From: Gammaproteobacteria bacterium
GTDB taxonomy: Bacteria > Pseudomonadota > Gammaproteobacteria > Enterobacterales > Psychrobiaceae
Assembly (NCBI GenBank): GCA_013214945.1
Contig: JABSRT010000005.1
Location: 62,001 to 126,000, forward strand
DNA: 64,000 nt
Reading direction: 5' to 3'
This document shows positions 9,928 to 18,837 of the stretch, one piece after another. Under the pieces are notes generated by a model. That model saw only the letters and a program-made list of their open reading frames with translations. It was not told the origin of the DNA and ran no database searches. A program made the translations under genes and the position numbers. Position 1 is the stretch's first letter. Every line of letters starts with the position of its first letter.

Positions 9928-10827
9928 TTAATTGGCAATTCCTTCCTTAGCGACTTGCCATAACGAATTGACTAAAGGTGTTTTTAAACGTTTTTTTAGG
10001 GTGCAAATCCCCACTTCAAATGGTGCAAGTTCCGGTTTAACATCAACCATTCGAATTAATTCTTTTAACGGACTGTTGTCCAATACAATCTTTGGCACGA
10101 CGCCAATGCCAAAGCCTAAGCTAACCATACTCACGATCGCTTCATTGCCAGCAACCTCAGAATATATAACCGGCCTAATGCCTTTACGCTTAAACCATTG
10201 ATCAAGGCGTTTTCGGGCAAAGCCCTGCTCCGGCACTATCATTGGCAATTCAGCCCAAGGCAACACCTGACCTTGAGCGCTATCAATAATCGCCTGCACA
10301 TCGCAGCGGATGGTCGGAGCAATAAAAACCAAGGGTGACCAGCCAATCGTTTGAAAGGCTAAATTGACGGGCATTAAGTCGGGTTTGGCGGCAATCGCCA
10401 TATCTTCCTGCTCGTTCAGCACCCGAGGCACAGACAAGGCGACATCGCCAGTCCTAAGCTTAATTTCAACTTTGGGGTGGCGCTGGCGATAACGTGCAAG
10501 CATTTGGTGTAAAAAACTATGACTGGCGGTAACAGAACAATAAATACTCAACTCACCACGTAGCTCATTGCTGTCATCGTCAAGCGATCCTTTAAAGACA
10601 TCCCATTGCGCCAGTGTGGTGGTCGCATACAAAATAAAGAGCTGACCATGATGACTTAAGGTGACAGTTCTATTATCGCGCTCAAATAACACAACGCCGA
10701 GCTGCTGCTCGAGCTGCTTAATATTTCGGCTTAACGTCGATGGACTAACGTGGCACTGTTCACTCGCTTGGGCAAAGTGCAGCGTATCGGCAAGGGCTAA
10801 AAACATTTTCAGTTGGCGATTGTCCAT
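9928..10827 (-). CDS. ilvY: LysR-type activator of ilvC
   Basis: A 299-residue LysR-family regulator. The N-terminal helix-turn-helix (residues 1-60) reads MDNRQLKMFLALADTLHFAQ and continues with HVSPSTLSRNIKQLE, the usual IlvY wording. The rest is a periplasmic-binding-like effector domain. It is divergent from ilvC across a 142-bp gap, the conserved arrangement in enteric and marine gammaproteobacteria. There IlvY, bound by acetolactate or acetohydroxybutyrate, switches ilvC on. Context makes the name safer than the sequence alone would. Confidence 0.88.
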   Translation of the reverse strand: MDNRQLKMFLALADTLHFAQASEQCHVSPSTLSRNIKQLEQQLGVVLFERDNRTVTLSHHGQLFILYATTTLAQWDVFKGSLDDDSNELRGELSIYCSVTASHSFLHQMLARYRQRHPKVEIKLRTGDVALSVPRVLNEQEDMAIAAKPDLMPVNLAFQTIGWSPLVFIAPTIRCDVQAIIDSAQGQVLPWAELPMIVPEQGFARKRLDQWFKRKGIRPVIYSEVAGNEAIVSMVSLGFGIGVVPKIVLDNSPLKELIRMVDVKPELAPFEVGICTLKKRLKTPLVNSLWQVAKEGIAN

Positions 10828-10844
10828 TGTCTTACAGCCCTTAT

Positions 10845-10866
10845 TGATGCAAATAATGCAACACAG
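10845..10866. promoter_or_regulatory. Candidate IlvY operator
   Basis: The ilvY-ilvC gap holds ATGCAAATAATGCAAC, with two TGCA elements (10848-10851 and 10857-10860) 9 bp apart and an overall TTGCAT-like symmetry. IlvY sites in enteric bacteria are tandem TTGCAA-type elements, and this is the only similar signal in the gap. Identification is by position and resemblance. Confidence 0.35.
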
Positions 10867-10969
10867 TAGCCCACATATATCATTTTACGCAAGACTAAAA
10901 TTGATTTATGGTAGTTTCATCATCACCAAATAGGTGATCTCTTATAATATTTTCAGTAGGAATTTAGTC

Positions 10970-12445
10970 ATGGCTAACAATTACTTCAATACATTACCAC
11001 TTCGCGAGCAGTTAGCTCAGTTAGGCAAATGTGAGTTTATGGACATCTCTGAGTTTAGCGATGGTGTTCAAGCGCTTGTCGGCAAAAAACTTGTTATTGT
11101 TGGTTGTGGCGCGCAAGGCTTAAACCAAGGTTTAAACTTACGTGATAGCGGCTTAGACGTTTCTTATACCCTACGTGCTGAAGCAATCGCACAACAACGT
11201 CAATCATGGAAAAATGCAACAGAGAATGGTTTCACTGTTGGTACTTATGACCAATTAATTCCAGATGCTGACGTTGTATTAAACCTTACTCCTGATAAGC
11301 AGCACAGCTCAGTAGTTGAAGCGATTATGCCGCTAATGAAGCAAGGCGCTTGCTTAACTTACTCTCACGGTTTCAACATTGTTGAAGAAGGCATGAAAGT
11401 TCGTGAAGATTTAACCGTTATCATGGTTGCGCCAAAGTGTCCGGGTACTGAAGTTCGTGAAGAATACAAACGTGGTTTTGGCGTGCCTACGCTAATCGCT
11501 GTTCACGCTGACAACGACCCACAAGGCCAAGGCCTAGCATTAGCAAAAGCTTATGCCGCTGGTACTGGTGGTCATAAAGCTGGCGTATTAATGTCTTCTT
11601 TCATTGCTGAAGTAAAATCAGACCTTATGGGTGAGCAGACCATTTTATGTGGCATGTTACAAACTGGTTCAATCTTATGTTTTGACAAAATGGTTGAACA
11701 AGGCATTGAAGCAAGCTACGCCTCAAAGTTAATTCAGTACGGTTGGGAAACAGTAACTGAAGCACTTAAGTATGGCGGCGTAACCAACATGATGGACCGT
11801 CTGTCTAACCCTGCAAAAGTTAAAGCGTTTGAGTTATCGGAAGAGCTAAAGCAAATCATGCGTCCACTGTACAACAAGCACATGGACGACATCATGGGCG
11901 GCGCGTTTTCGTCAGGCATGATGGCTGATTGGGCTCAAGATGATGCTAAGTTACTTAACTGGCGTAAAGAAACGGGCGAAACTGCGTTTGAAAAGCAAGC
12001 CGCTGGTGACCATGAAATTACCGAGCAAGAATACTTCGACAAAGGCATCTTAATGGTTGCTATGGTTCGCGCAGGTGTTGAATTAGCTTACGAAACAATG
12101 GTTGCTGCAGGCATTAAAGAAGAGTCTGCTTACTACGAGTCGCTACATGAAACGCCGTTAATCGCTAATACGATTGCACGTAAGAAGTTATACGAAATGA
12201 ACGCGACTATTTCTGATACTGCAGAATACGGTTGTTACTTATATAACCATGCATGTTTACCGCTATTAAAAGACTTTATGACTCGCATCGATACCGATGT
12301 AATTGGTAAAGGCCTAAGCGAAACTAGCAACGGTGTTGATAACGGTCAGTTAATTGCGATTAACGAAGCATTACGTAATCACAGCGTTGAACAAATTGGT
12401 AATACTTTACGCGGCCACATGTCAGCGATGAAGAAAATTGTCTAA
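10970..12445 (+). CDS. ilvC: Ketol-acid reductoisomerase, class II
   Basis: Isomerises and reduces 2-acetolactate or 2-aceto-2-hydroxybutyrate with NADPH and Mg2+, a shared step of valine, leucine and isoleucine synthesis. The chosen start ([14 protein letters not shown]) has a GTAGGA ribosome-binding site and gives 491 residues, the length of the long class II enzyme; a start 36 bp earlier is unlikely. The Rossmann motif [20 protein letters not shown], the [17 protein letters not shown] loop and the duplicated C-terminal knotted domain with [10 protein letters not shown] are all visible. It is controlled by the divergent ilvY. The codon use is more biased than in neighbours, which fits high expression. 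An unusual hairpin-rich 3' region follows. Confidence 0.97.
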   Translation: MANNYFNTLPLREQLAQLGKCEFMDISEFSDGVQALVGKKLVIVGCGAQGLNQGLNLRDSGLDVSYTLRAEAIAQQRQSWKNATENGFTVGTYDQLIPDADVVLNLTPDKQHSSVVEAIMPLMKQGACLTYSHGFNIVEEGMKVREDLTVIMVAPKCPGTEVREEYKRGFGVPTLIAVHADNDPQGQGLALAKAYAAGTGGHKAGVLMSSFIAEVKSDLMGEQTILCGMLQTGSILCFDKMVEQGIEASYASKLIQYGWETVTEALKYGGVTNMMDRLSNPAKVKAFELSEELKQIMRPLYNKHMDDIMGGAFSSGMMADWAQDDAKLLNWRKETGETAFEKQAAGDHEITEQEYFDKGILMVAMVRAGVELAYETMVAAGIKEESAYYESLHETPLIANTIARKKLYEMNATISDTAEYGCYLYNHACLPLLKDFMTRIDTDVIGKGLSETSNGVDNGQLIAINEALRNHSVEQIGNTLRGHMSAMKKIV

Positions 12446-12456
12446 CTAGTTATCGT

Positions 12457-12602
12457 CCAGAAACAGACATCCTTGCCTGTTTCTGGAGACACTACCGTAA
12501 AACGTGGTTTTACTTCGCTTTCATTTTCAACAAGTTGAAAATATTGGCACATCCCTATACCACATAGCCAGTGTCCTGCTTCGCAGTTTCTGAATGGACA
12601 CT
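12457..12602 (+). repeat. Cluster of four inverted repeats downstream of ilvC
   Basis: Four separate inverted repeats sit in 146 bp. They are CCAGAAACAG/CTGTTTCTGG (12457-12466 and 12477-12486), GTAAAAC/GTTTTAC (12497-12503 and 12507-12513), TTTTCAAC/GTTGAAAA (12524-12531 and 12534-12541) and AGTGTCC/GGACACT (12570-12576 and 12596-12602). The last encloses a small CTGC-TTC-GCAG hairpin. GTTTCTG followed by ACACTA occurs twice. None has a following T run. It could be a structured 3' UTR, an sRNA body or an intergenic repeat element. Confidence 0.6.
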
Positions 12603-12647
12603 AACTAGGCACCAATACAACTCAATTTAACACCTTGCGTGTAACTT

Positions 12648-12677
12648 AAAGCCAATGACTTTCATTGGCTTTTTTTA
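12648..12677 (+). terminator. Strong intrinsic terminator
   Basis: An 11-bp stem, AAAGCCAATGA with TCATTGGCTTT, a 3-base loop and a run of T form a textbook terminator. It lies about 200 bp after ilvC with no gene between, so the ilvC mRNA (or a small RNA) probably ends here. Confidence 0.85.
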
Positions 12678-12871
12678 TGCGTTAACTCAATAAGCCAGCG
12701 CTTGAATAAATCTTAATATCCCTTAATATATTATATATGACTATCGATAAGGCTCGTGTCTTGTTCATACCCATTAAATTTATGATCTTGTTGTGCGCAA
12801 AGAGAATTAATGGAATTGGTATCATTACGATGGCTTAATTTTTATCTGCTATAAACAATAAGGCTATATCA

Positions 12872-14668
12872 ATGCAAGACATTATTATCGAGAGCCTCAT
12901 CGCTTGCTCGTCTTTGGTCGTATGTTGGACATTATTCAGGGCTGTCACTAAATACCAGGTGACCACTCAACCAGGGTCACTGTTAATCCTCACTGGCTTT
13001 AGTTTACTTTGCTTGAGTTTTCTCATCGATATTACCGATAATTTCCCCCAATTAAATCAATACGTACTTATCGGCGATACCGACGCTCAGGCCTTCATCG
13101 AAAAAGTTATTGGATCGCTGCTTGGCCTAATTTTTTTAGCTATCGGCTTTCGACGCTGGTTGCCGTCAATATTAGAGCTAGCCGTCGCCAAAAATGAACT
13201 TCTCCAACTCAACAATTCGTTAGAACAGCTAGTGAGCGAGCGAACTACAGAGCTTAGTATGGCTAACAACCAACTGGTGATCGAAATTAATGAGCGCGAA
13301 CAAGCTCAATTAAAATTAAACGTCGAACGATATCAAGATTTGCTCACCGAGTTACCCAATCGTTACGCACTGCTAAAGTATATTACTGCAGGGAAAAACA
13401 AAAACCTTCAGAACAATTACCACCATGCGGTGTTTTTAATCGATATTAACAATTTTAAATCAATCAACGACTCACTCGGCCATGCCAAAGGTGACCAAGT
13501 ATTGAAATCGATCGCCAAACGTTTATCGTTTAATCATCGTTCTCAAGATTATCTGGCTAGGATTGGCGGCGACGAATTCATGCTAGTCATTCAAAACTTA
13601 GATCAAGAACCGCAGCGGGTTGCATTAAAAACATATAACCACGCGATTGGCATTCTCGACATTCTAAGCACCCCATTAAAAGTCGACGGTCAAGTAATAA
13701 ATTTAACCGCTTGCATTGGTATCTCGGTATTTAATCATCACTCGACTAATAGCGCAGAAGACATCCTTCGCCAAGCCGATATAGCACTTTATGATGCCAA
13801 GGATAAAGGCAAAGGATACTTTTCATTTTTCGAACCACAAATGCAAGAAAAAGCCCAAAAATTCTTAAATCAAGCCAATGAATTACACCAAGCAATAAAA
13901 AATAACGAATTTGAACTCGTTTATCAGCCCCAAGTTGACAACAACGAAAAGCTAATCGGAGTTGAAGCGTTACTGCGCTGGCACCACCCGACTAAAGGCG
14001 TGATTGGGCCTGGTGAATTTATTGCTCTGGCTGAAGAAATTGGAGTTATTGATAAAATTGGCCGCTATGTCTTAGACCTCGCGTGTCGTGAATGCGCAGC
14101 ACTGGCCAGCGCCGACTATCCGCAGTTACCACTAAAGGTTGCGGTTAATATAAGTCCGAGTCATTTCTTGCAAGAAGACTTTGTCGGTCAAATTGAAACC
14201 ATTTTATCGCGCCATGATCTGCAACACATCCAGTTAGTCATCGAAATCACCGAAGAAGAAACCGTGAGTGATATTAATGATACCTGCGCAAAAATGAATA
14301 AACTGCGCAGCTATGGCATTCAATTTTCGCTCGACGATTTTGGCACCGGTTATTGCTCACTGACCTACTTAAAGAAACTGCCGGTCGATACCGTCAAAAT
14401 AGATCGCTCGTTCATCAGTGAAGTTGATAAAAATGCCGATGATGCCTCAATAATTACCGCGATATTAACCATGGCTAATGCGCTCAATATTAATGTTATC
14501 GCTGAAGGCATCGATAAAGAAGAACAATATCGCCTGCTCAAAGCAAAATCGTGCCAATACTACCAAGGTTTTTTCTTTGGCAAGCCGCAAGCTATTACAA
14601 AATTATTGAGTAAGTCCCGGTTACAGATACGACCAGTAAAACAACCAGCAATAGATCAGCTTGATTAA
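12872..14668 (+). CDS. Membrane GGDEF-EAL cyclic-di-GMP protein
   Basis: A 598-residue protein with about three hydrophobic segments in the first 100 residues, a coiled-coil linker (about 105-145), GGDEF (about 155-315) and EAL (about 330-580). The cyclase motif RIGGDEFMLV and the phosphodiesterase motif GVEALLRW are both intact. The EAL metal and base residues NISPSHF, EITEEE, SLDDFGTGY, VKIDRSF and YYQGFFFGKP are present. It should be able to break cyclic-di-GMP and perhaps make it, at the inner membrane. No periplasmic sensor of recognisable type separates the membrane segments. An AAGG ribosome-binding site precedes the ATG. It is a single gene with no obvious operon partner. Confidence 0.88.
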   Translation: MQDIIIESLIACSSLVVCWTLFRAVTKYQVTTQPGSLLILTGFSLLCLSFLIDITDNFPQLNQYVLIGDTDAQAFIEKVIGSLLGLIFLAIGFRRWLPSILELAVAKNELLQLNNSLEQLVSERTTELSMANNQLVIEINEREQAQLKLNVERYQDLLTELPNRYALLKYITAGKNKNLQNNYHHAVFLIDINNFKSINDSLGHAKGDQVLKSIAKRLSFNHRSQDYLARIGGDEFMLVIQNLDQEPQRVALKTYNHAIGILDILSTPLKVDGQVINLTACIGISVFNHHSTNSAEDILRQADIALYDAKDKGKGYFSFFEPQMQEKAQKFLNQANELHQAIKNNEFELVYQPQVDNNEKLIGVEALLRWHHPTKGVIGPGEFIALAEEIGVIDKIGRYVLDLACRECAALASADYPQLPLKVAVNISPSHFLQEDFVGQIETILSRHDLQHIQLVIEITEEETVSDINDTCAKMNKLRSYGIQFSLDDFGTGYCSLTYLKKLPVDTVKIDRSFISEVDKNADDASIITAILTMANALNINVIAEGIDKEEQYRLLKAKSCQYYQGFFFGKPQAITKLLSKSRLQIRPVKQPAIDQLD

Positions 14669-14846
14669 GATTTTATGCCCGCAGTAAGCTTAAATTCAGC
14701 TTGATATTGCTCTAATAGCGCAACCGATAATCAAACAGTGAAGATTATGCTAAATAAATGGCTTTAAATGACTCGCCAGCTAGCTTTATTACTGTATTTT
14801 GATTAAATTAACACTATTACCTCCTACAAAATTAATGGATTACCCC

Positions 14847-15089
14847 ATGTTAGAGACAGCACTGCCAAAATTAGAGCAGCATATTGAAAAATTACTGGAG
14901 AAAAACCAGTCATTACAGCAAGACGTTGCCAGCCTTAACCAGAAAAATGAACAGCTTCAATCTCAGTTGCAGCAACTATCTGATGAAAGTGAAACGCTAC
15001 AACTAGAAGCGCTCGAGCAAGAAGAAAAGCAAACCACCACGCTCAGCAAGATCAACACCCTGTTAAATCGACTTGAGCAGGAAGCATGA
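14847..15089 (+). CDS. Small coiled-coil protein (TIGR02449/ZapB-like)
   Basis: An 80-residue protein that is almost entirely coiled coil: heptads run through KLEQHIEKLLEKNQ and the Q/L-rich middle part. It matches the TIGR02449 type, small proteins usually encoded just before zapA in gammaproteobacteria and thought to relate to cell division. Its stop overlaps the zapA start (ATGA), so the two are translationally coupled. The start is uncertain: ATG codons at 14835 and 14847 and a TTG at 14799 are in frame. The 14847 choice (MLETALPKLEQ) matches the usual N-terminus. Confidence 0.7.
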   Translation: MLETALPKLEQHIEKLLEKNQSLQQDVASLNQKNEQLQSQLQQLSDESETLQLEALEQEEKQTTTLSKINTLLNRLEQEA

Positions 15090-15382
15090 GTCAAAAGCTA
15101 GAAATTACCTTGCTTGAAAAAACAATGACTGTTGGTTGCCCTCAGGGGCAGGCGACAGCACTGTTGGAATCTGCCGACGTTTTAAATCAAAAAATGGCAG
15201 AAATACAACAAAAGTCACCAACCACTAGCCTGCTTAACATCGCCTTGATGTCTGCGCTTAACCTTAGCGGCGAATTGCTAATAGCCAAGCAAGCTCAACA
15301 AACACTTAGCAATGAGCTAACTACCCGCTTAGAGACGCTCACTCATACCATCGAACAAGCATTAATCGCCAAGACTAAATAA
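15086..15382 (+). CDS. zapA: Cell division protein ZapA
   Basis: A 98-residue ZapA, which binds and bundles FtsZ filaments at midcell. The N-terminal beta-rich part (MSQKLEITLLEKTMTVGCP) is followed by the long C-terminal helix that forms the anti-parallel coiled coil of the tetramer. Length is normal. It overlaps the upstream coiled-coil gene by 4 bp. In many relatives 6S RNA and ygfA follow zapA, but here the next gene is a mechanosensitive channel after only 95 bp. Confidence 0.88.
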   Translation: MSQKLEITLLEKTMTVGCPQGQATALLESADVLNQKMAEIQQKSPTTSLLNIALMSALNLSGELLIAKQAQQTLSNELTTRLETLTHTIEQALIAKTK

Positions 15383-15477
15383 ATTTCTGACTCATCATCT
15401 TACTCACGGCTGTTATGGCAAAAACTTGTTAAATAATTTACTCTAGTAACACCCTTAGTCCGTTCGGAATCAATATC

Positions 15478-16725
15478 TTGACCGATTATCTAAATAAACT
15501 GCTCTCGCTATATCAGCCACTCACTCAATATCAATGGCTTGATACCACCATTTTAGTCACTCTGATGTTCACTATTAGTTTTGTGGTCGATAAAATTGAT
15601 CGTCGAATTTTGGTCAATCTATTGCATAAACTGCTTGATAAAACCTCGCCATTTTTATTTAAAACCTTAGATAAATATCAAGCCTTAGCCAAGATTGCCG
15701 CCGTCGTGCCGCTGCTGATTGTTTTCTTACTTATTCCTATCGCACTAAACAGCTACCCCTGGTTACGAGATCTTGGGTTATTAATCTGTAATATTGCCAT
15801 CATGATCAAAGTATCACTGTTCATGCTAGCGATGCTTGATGTCCTGCTCGACTATACCCGCCGCCACGGCCTCAACAGGAAGTTGCCGGTCAAAAGCATT
15901 ATTCAGTTAATCAAAGTAGTGTTAGTACTGATCTTAATTGTCTTAATTATTTCAACCTTGCTAAATAAGTCGCCGTTCTACTTCCTCAGTGGTGTCGGTG
16001 CGATGACCGCGGTACTGTTGTTAGTCTTTAAAGACACCATCTTAGGCTTTGTTGCTGGCGTTCAGTTGGCGGCCAATCAAATGGTTGGTCGTGGCGATTG
16101 GATCGAAATGCCTAAATATGGGGCCGATGGCGAAGTGCTTGAAGTAGCACTCACCACAGTACAGGTTCAAAATTGGGATAAAACCATCACCATGATCCCA
16201 ACCTATGCGCTGATCAGTGACTCATTTAAAAATTGGCGTGGCATGGAGCAATCGGGTGGTCGCCGGATTAAACGTTCAATAAATATCGACATTAACAGCA
16301 TCCGTTTTCTCGATCAGCCGATGATAGATCATTTAATGAAAATTGCTTTTATCAAAGAGTACTTGGCCGACAAGCAACAGCAAATGGATGCGAATAATCA
16401 GCTGCTCGATAGTGATCTTAATATTACCGCTAATGGCCGCAAGCTAACCAACATCGGCACCTTTCGCGCTTACGTCGAGTTTTACTTGCGCCAGCACCCA
16501 TTAGTTAACCAAGAAATGACCTTAATCGTGAGGCAATTGGCAGCAACCGAACACGGATTACCGATTGAGCTTTACCTCTTTTGCACCGATCAGCGCTGGG
16601 CAGCTTATGAATCTATTCAGGCCGATTTATTTGATCATATTTATGCTGTCTTGCCAGAATTTAAGCTGCAGCCATTCCAAAATCCAACGGGCCAAGACTT
16701 TAAGCACCTAAGTAACAATAGCTAA
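15478..16725 (+). CDS. ybdG: MscS-family mechanosensitive channel, YbdG (MscM) type
   Basis: A 415-residue inner-membrane channel of the MscS superfamily, the same length as Escherichia coli YbdG. About five hydrophobic segments fill residues 20-200; the pore-lining helix ends in GVQLAANQMVGRGDWIEMP. The next stretch, KYGADGEVLEVALTTVQVQN, is the conserved beta domain, and SGGRRIKRS is typical of YbdG. It should open on mild membrane tension after osmotic downshock. The start codon appears to be TTG with a GGA element 9 bp upstream; no ATG occurs before the first membrane helix. A 26-bp palindrome follows the stop. Confidence 0.88.
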   Translation: MTDYLNKLLSLYQPLTQYQWLDTTILVTLMFTISFVVDKIDRRILVNLLHKLLDKTSPFLFKTLDKYQALAKIAAVVPLLIVFLLIPIALNSYPWLRDLGLLICNIAIMIKVSLFMLAMLDVLLDYTRRHGLNRKLPVKSIIQLIKVVLVLILIVLIISTLLNKSPFYFLSGVGAMTAVLLLVFKDTILGFVAGVQLAANQMVGRGDWIEMPKYGADGEVLEVALTTVQVQNWDKTITMIPTYALISDSFKNWRGMEQSGGRRIKRSINIDINSIRFLDQPMIDHLMKIAFIKEYLADKQQQMDANNQLLDSDLNITANGRKLTNIGTFRAYVEFYLRQHPLVNQEMTLIVRQLAATEHGLPIELYLFCTDQRWAAYESIQADLFDHIYAVLPEFKLQPFQNPTGQDFKHLSNNS

Positions 16726-16735
16726 TCGAATGAAT

Positions 16736-16761
16736 GCTCATTATACCAAGGTATAATGAGC
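16736..16761. repeat. Perfect 26-bp inverted repeat after ybdG
   Basis: GCTCATTATACC and GGTATAATGAGC pair perfectly over 12 bp around a 2-base centre. No T run follows, so it is a weak terminator at best. It could be an operator for the ABC transporter genes downstream or a termination/processing hairpin for ybdG. Confidence 0.5.
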
Positions 16762-16978
16762 GCTTAATGACAAAAAACACCGCCCCTGCAACCAATACCC
16801 AACAGACAGTCAACATTTCGATACATCAAAAAAACAGTTAATTAACGTTTTTCATTGCTTTTAAGTGCAATATTTGCCAAATTAAGTGCAAATTACATTT
16901 AGCTCTCGTATTGTGCCATCACATTTGGTTACTTTTCGACCAGGGCAAAAGACTGCAACAAGCAGCAAAGGCCTGATA

Positions 16979-18697
16979 ATGTCTCTATTAGAAATAAAAA
17001 ACCTTCGGATTGAATACCCTTCCCGCCATGGCGTTGAAGTTGCGGTAAAATCCTTATCTTTAACCATTGAACGCGGTGAAATTGTTGGCGTGGTCGGTGA
17101 ATCTGGTGCAGGAAAATCGACAGTCGGCAACGCCGTAATCGATTTGTTAAGCCCTCCTGGTATTGTCGCTAACGGCGAGGTATTTCTCGACGGTGAAAAA
17201 ATTTCGGGGTTAACAGCCCAAGAAATGCGGAGCGTGCGTGGATCTAAAATAGGTTTCATCTTTCAAGATCCTATGACCTCGCTTAACCCGTTATTTACCG
17301 TTGAGCGCCAATTGATTGAAACCATTCATGCCAACATGAAGGTGTCTGACAAAGAAGCCTACGATCGGGCACTGACCCTGATGAACCAAGTTGGGATCCC
17401 TCAGCCTGAAAACCGCCTTAAACAGTTTCCGCATCAATTTTCTGGCGGCATGCGCCAACGCGTCGTTATTGCGATTGCTTTGGCTGGTGAACCCGACTTA
17501 ATTATTGCCGACGAACCCACAACGGCATTAGATGTCTCGATTCAAGATCAAATCTTAACCTTGATCCGCAATTTATGTATCGAGAAAAATGTCGGCTGTA
17601 TGTTAGTCACCCACGACATGGGCGTGGTCTCTAACGTGACCGATCGTGTTGCAGTGATGTATCGTGGCGACTTAGTTGAATTTGGCCCAACGGCCAAAGT
17701 ATTGGGCGATCCCGATCACCCATATACCCGTAGCTTAATATCAGCCGTGCCACGTTCTGACATTAAACTCGACCGTTTTCCGTTAGTAAGTTATATCGAA
17801 GAAGCTCAAGAAATGGAGCAACTAGATATTAAGAATCACTGGCTTGGTCAAAGCCAAGATCATCGCAGCTACACCGGCTCATTACTCACCGTTGAGGACG
17901 TTAGTTTACGTTTCGTCACCAAAGATTCGTTCTTTGAATCAAAGCGTGAATATGTTCAAGCATCAAATAAAGTTAGCTTTGTAATAAATGAAGGTGAAAC
18001 TTTCGGTCTAGTTGGCGAGTCAGGCTCTGGAAAATCAACCATTGCTCGGATTATTGCTGGCTTATATAAGCCAGACTCTGGTCAGGTGACGTTTGAAAAC
18101 ATCGATTTAACTGCCATAAAATCTGAAAAAGAACGTCGTCCACTGCGCCGTCAAATGCAAATGGTGTTTCAAAACCCATATACTTCAATGAATCCTCGCA
18201 TGAAGATTTATGACATCATTGCCGAACCAATTCGCTTTCATAAATTAACGGCCAATGAAAATGAAACTCGTCAAATAGTTACCGACTTGCTCGAGCACGT
18301 TGGATTAGGCGTAATGGCCGGGCTTAAATACCCGCACGAATTTTCTGGCGGCCAACGCCAGCGTATTTCAATCGCGCGGGCGCTAGCCACTCGACCACGA
18401 TTACTCATTTGTGATGAACCAACCTCAGCACTCGACGTATCGGTTCAAGCGCAAATTCTTAATCTGTTAAAAGATCTGCAACAAGAGCTAAACCTAACCA
18501 TGCTATTTATTAGCCATGACTTACCTGTTATTCGCCAAATGTGTGATCGGGTTGGGGTGATGCAAATGGGTACCTTGTTGGAAGTGGCGCCGACCGAACA
18601 ATTATTTACGGATCCACAACACCCATATAGCAAGAAACTAATTTCTTTAATGCCTGAGTTTAAAGGCCTAAAAGCAGATATCAGCACCTTCAAGTAA
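16979..18697 (+). CDS. Double-ATPase subunit of a peptide/opine/nickel-type ABC importer
   Basis: A 572-residue fusion of the two ATPases (DppD-like and DppF-like) of a family 5 importer. The first half has Walker [12 protein letters not shown], signature FSGGMRQR and Walker B LIIADEP. The second half has [19 protein letters not shown] and LLICDEP. Each half ends with the oligopeptide-type C-terminal extension ([24 protein letters not shown]). The start at 16979 (MSLLEIKNL) has an AAAGG ribosome-binding site; an upstream in-frame start would add 31 residues without similarity. It lies ahead of the binding protein and two permeases. All four genes share one strand and together form a full importer. 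The substrate is likely a peptide, opine or similar cationic compound. Confidence 0.92.
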   Translation: MSLLEIKNLRIEYPSRHGVEVAVKSLSLTIERGEIVGVVGESGAGKSTVGNAVIDLLSPPGIVANGEVFLDGEKISGLTAQEMRSVRGSKIGFIFQDPMTSLNPLFTVERQLIETIHANMKVSDKEAYDRALTLMNQVGIPQPENRLKQFPHQFSGGMRQRVVIAIALAGEPDLIIADEPTTALDVSIQDQILTLIRNLCIEKNVGCMLVTHDMGVVSNVTDRVAVMYRGDLVEFGPTAKVLGDPDHPYTRSLISAVPRSDIKLDRFPLVSYIEEAQEMEQLDIKNHWLGQSQDHRSYTGSLLTVEDVSLRFVTKDSFFESKREYVQASNKVSFVINEGETFGLVGESGSGKSTIARIIAGLYKPDSGQVTFENIDLTAIKSEKERRPLRRQMQMVFQNPYTSMNPRMKIYDIIAEPIRFHKLTANENETRQIVTDLLEHVGLGVMAGLKYPHEFSGGQRQRISIARALATRPRLLICDEPTSALDVSVQAQILNLLKDLQQELNLTMLFISHDLPVIRQMCDRVGVMQMGTLLEVAPTEQLFTDPQHPYSKKLISLMPEFKGLKADISTFK

Positions 18698-18729
18698 GCT
18701 GGTGAATAAAGCATGCCGTTATATAGCCT

Positions 18730-18759
18730 GCCTCATTGGAATCTCGGTTTCAATGAGGC
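18730..18759 (+). other. Hairpin between the ATPase and binding-protein genes
   Basis: GCCTCATTG and CAATGAGGC form a 9-bp stem, extended by a GAA/TTT region around the loop. There is no T run after it. It may reduce read-through or protect RNA ends between the two genes. Confidence 0.5.
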
Positions 18760-18837
18760 CGGATATAAACGGATAAAATAACAATAATTACAACTACTAC
18801 TACAACTAGGGATTGATTCCCGCGTAAGGAGTTATGC

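Noticed and set aside
15383-15477. Possible 6S RNA gene after zapA
   Set aside because: 6S RNA often follows zapA in gammaproteobacteria, but only 95 bp are available and no long bulged hairpin is visible.
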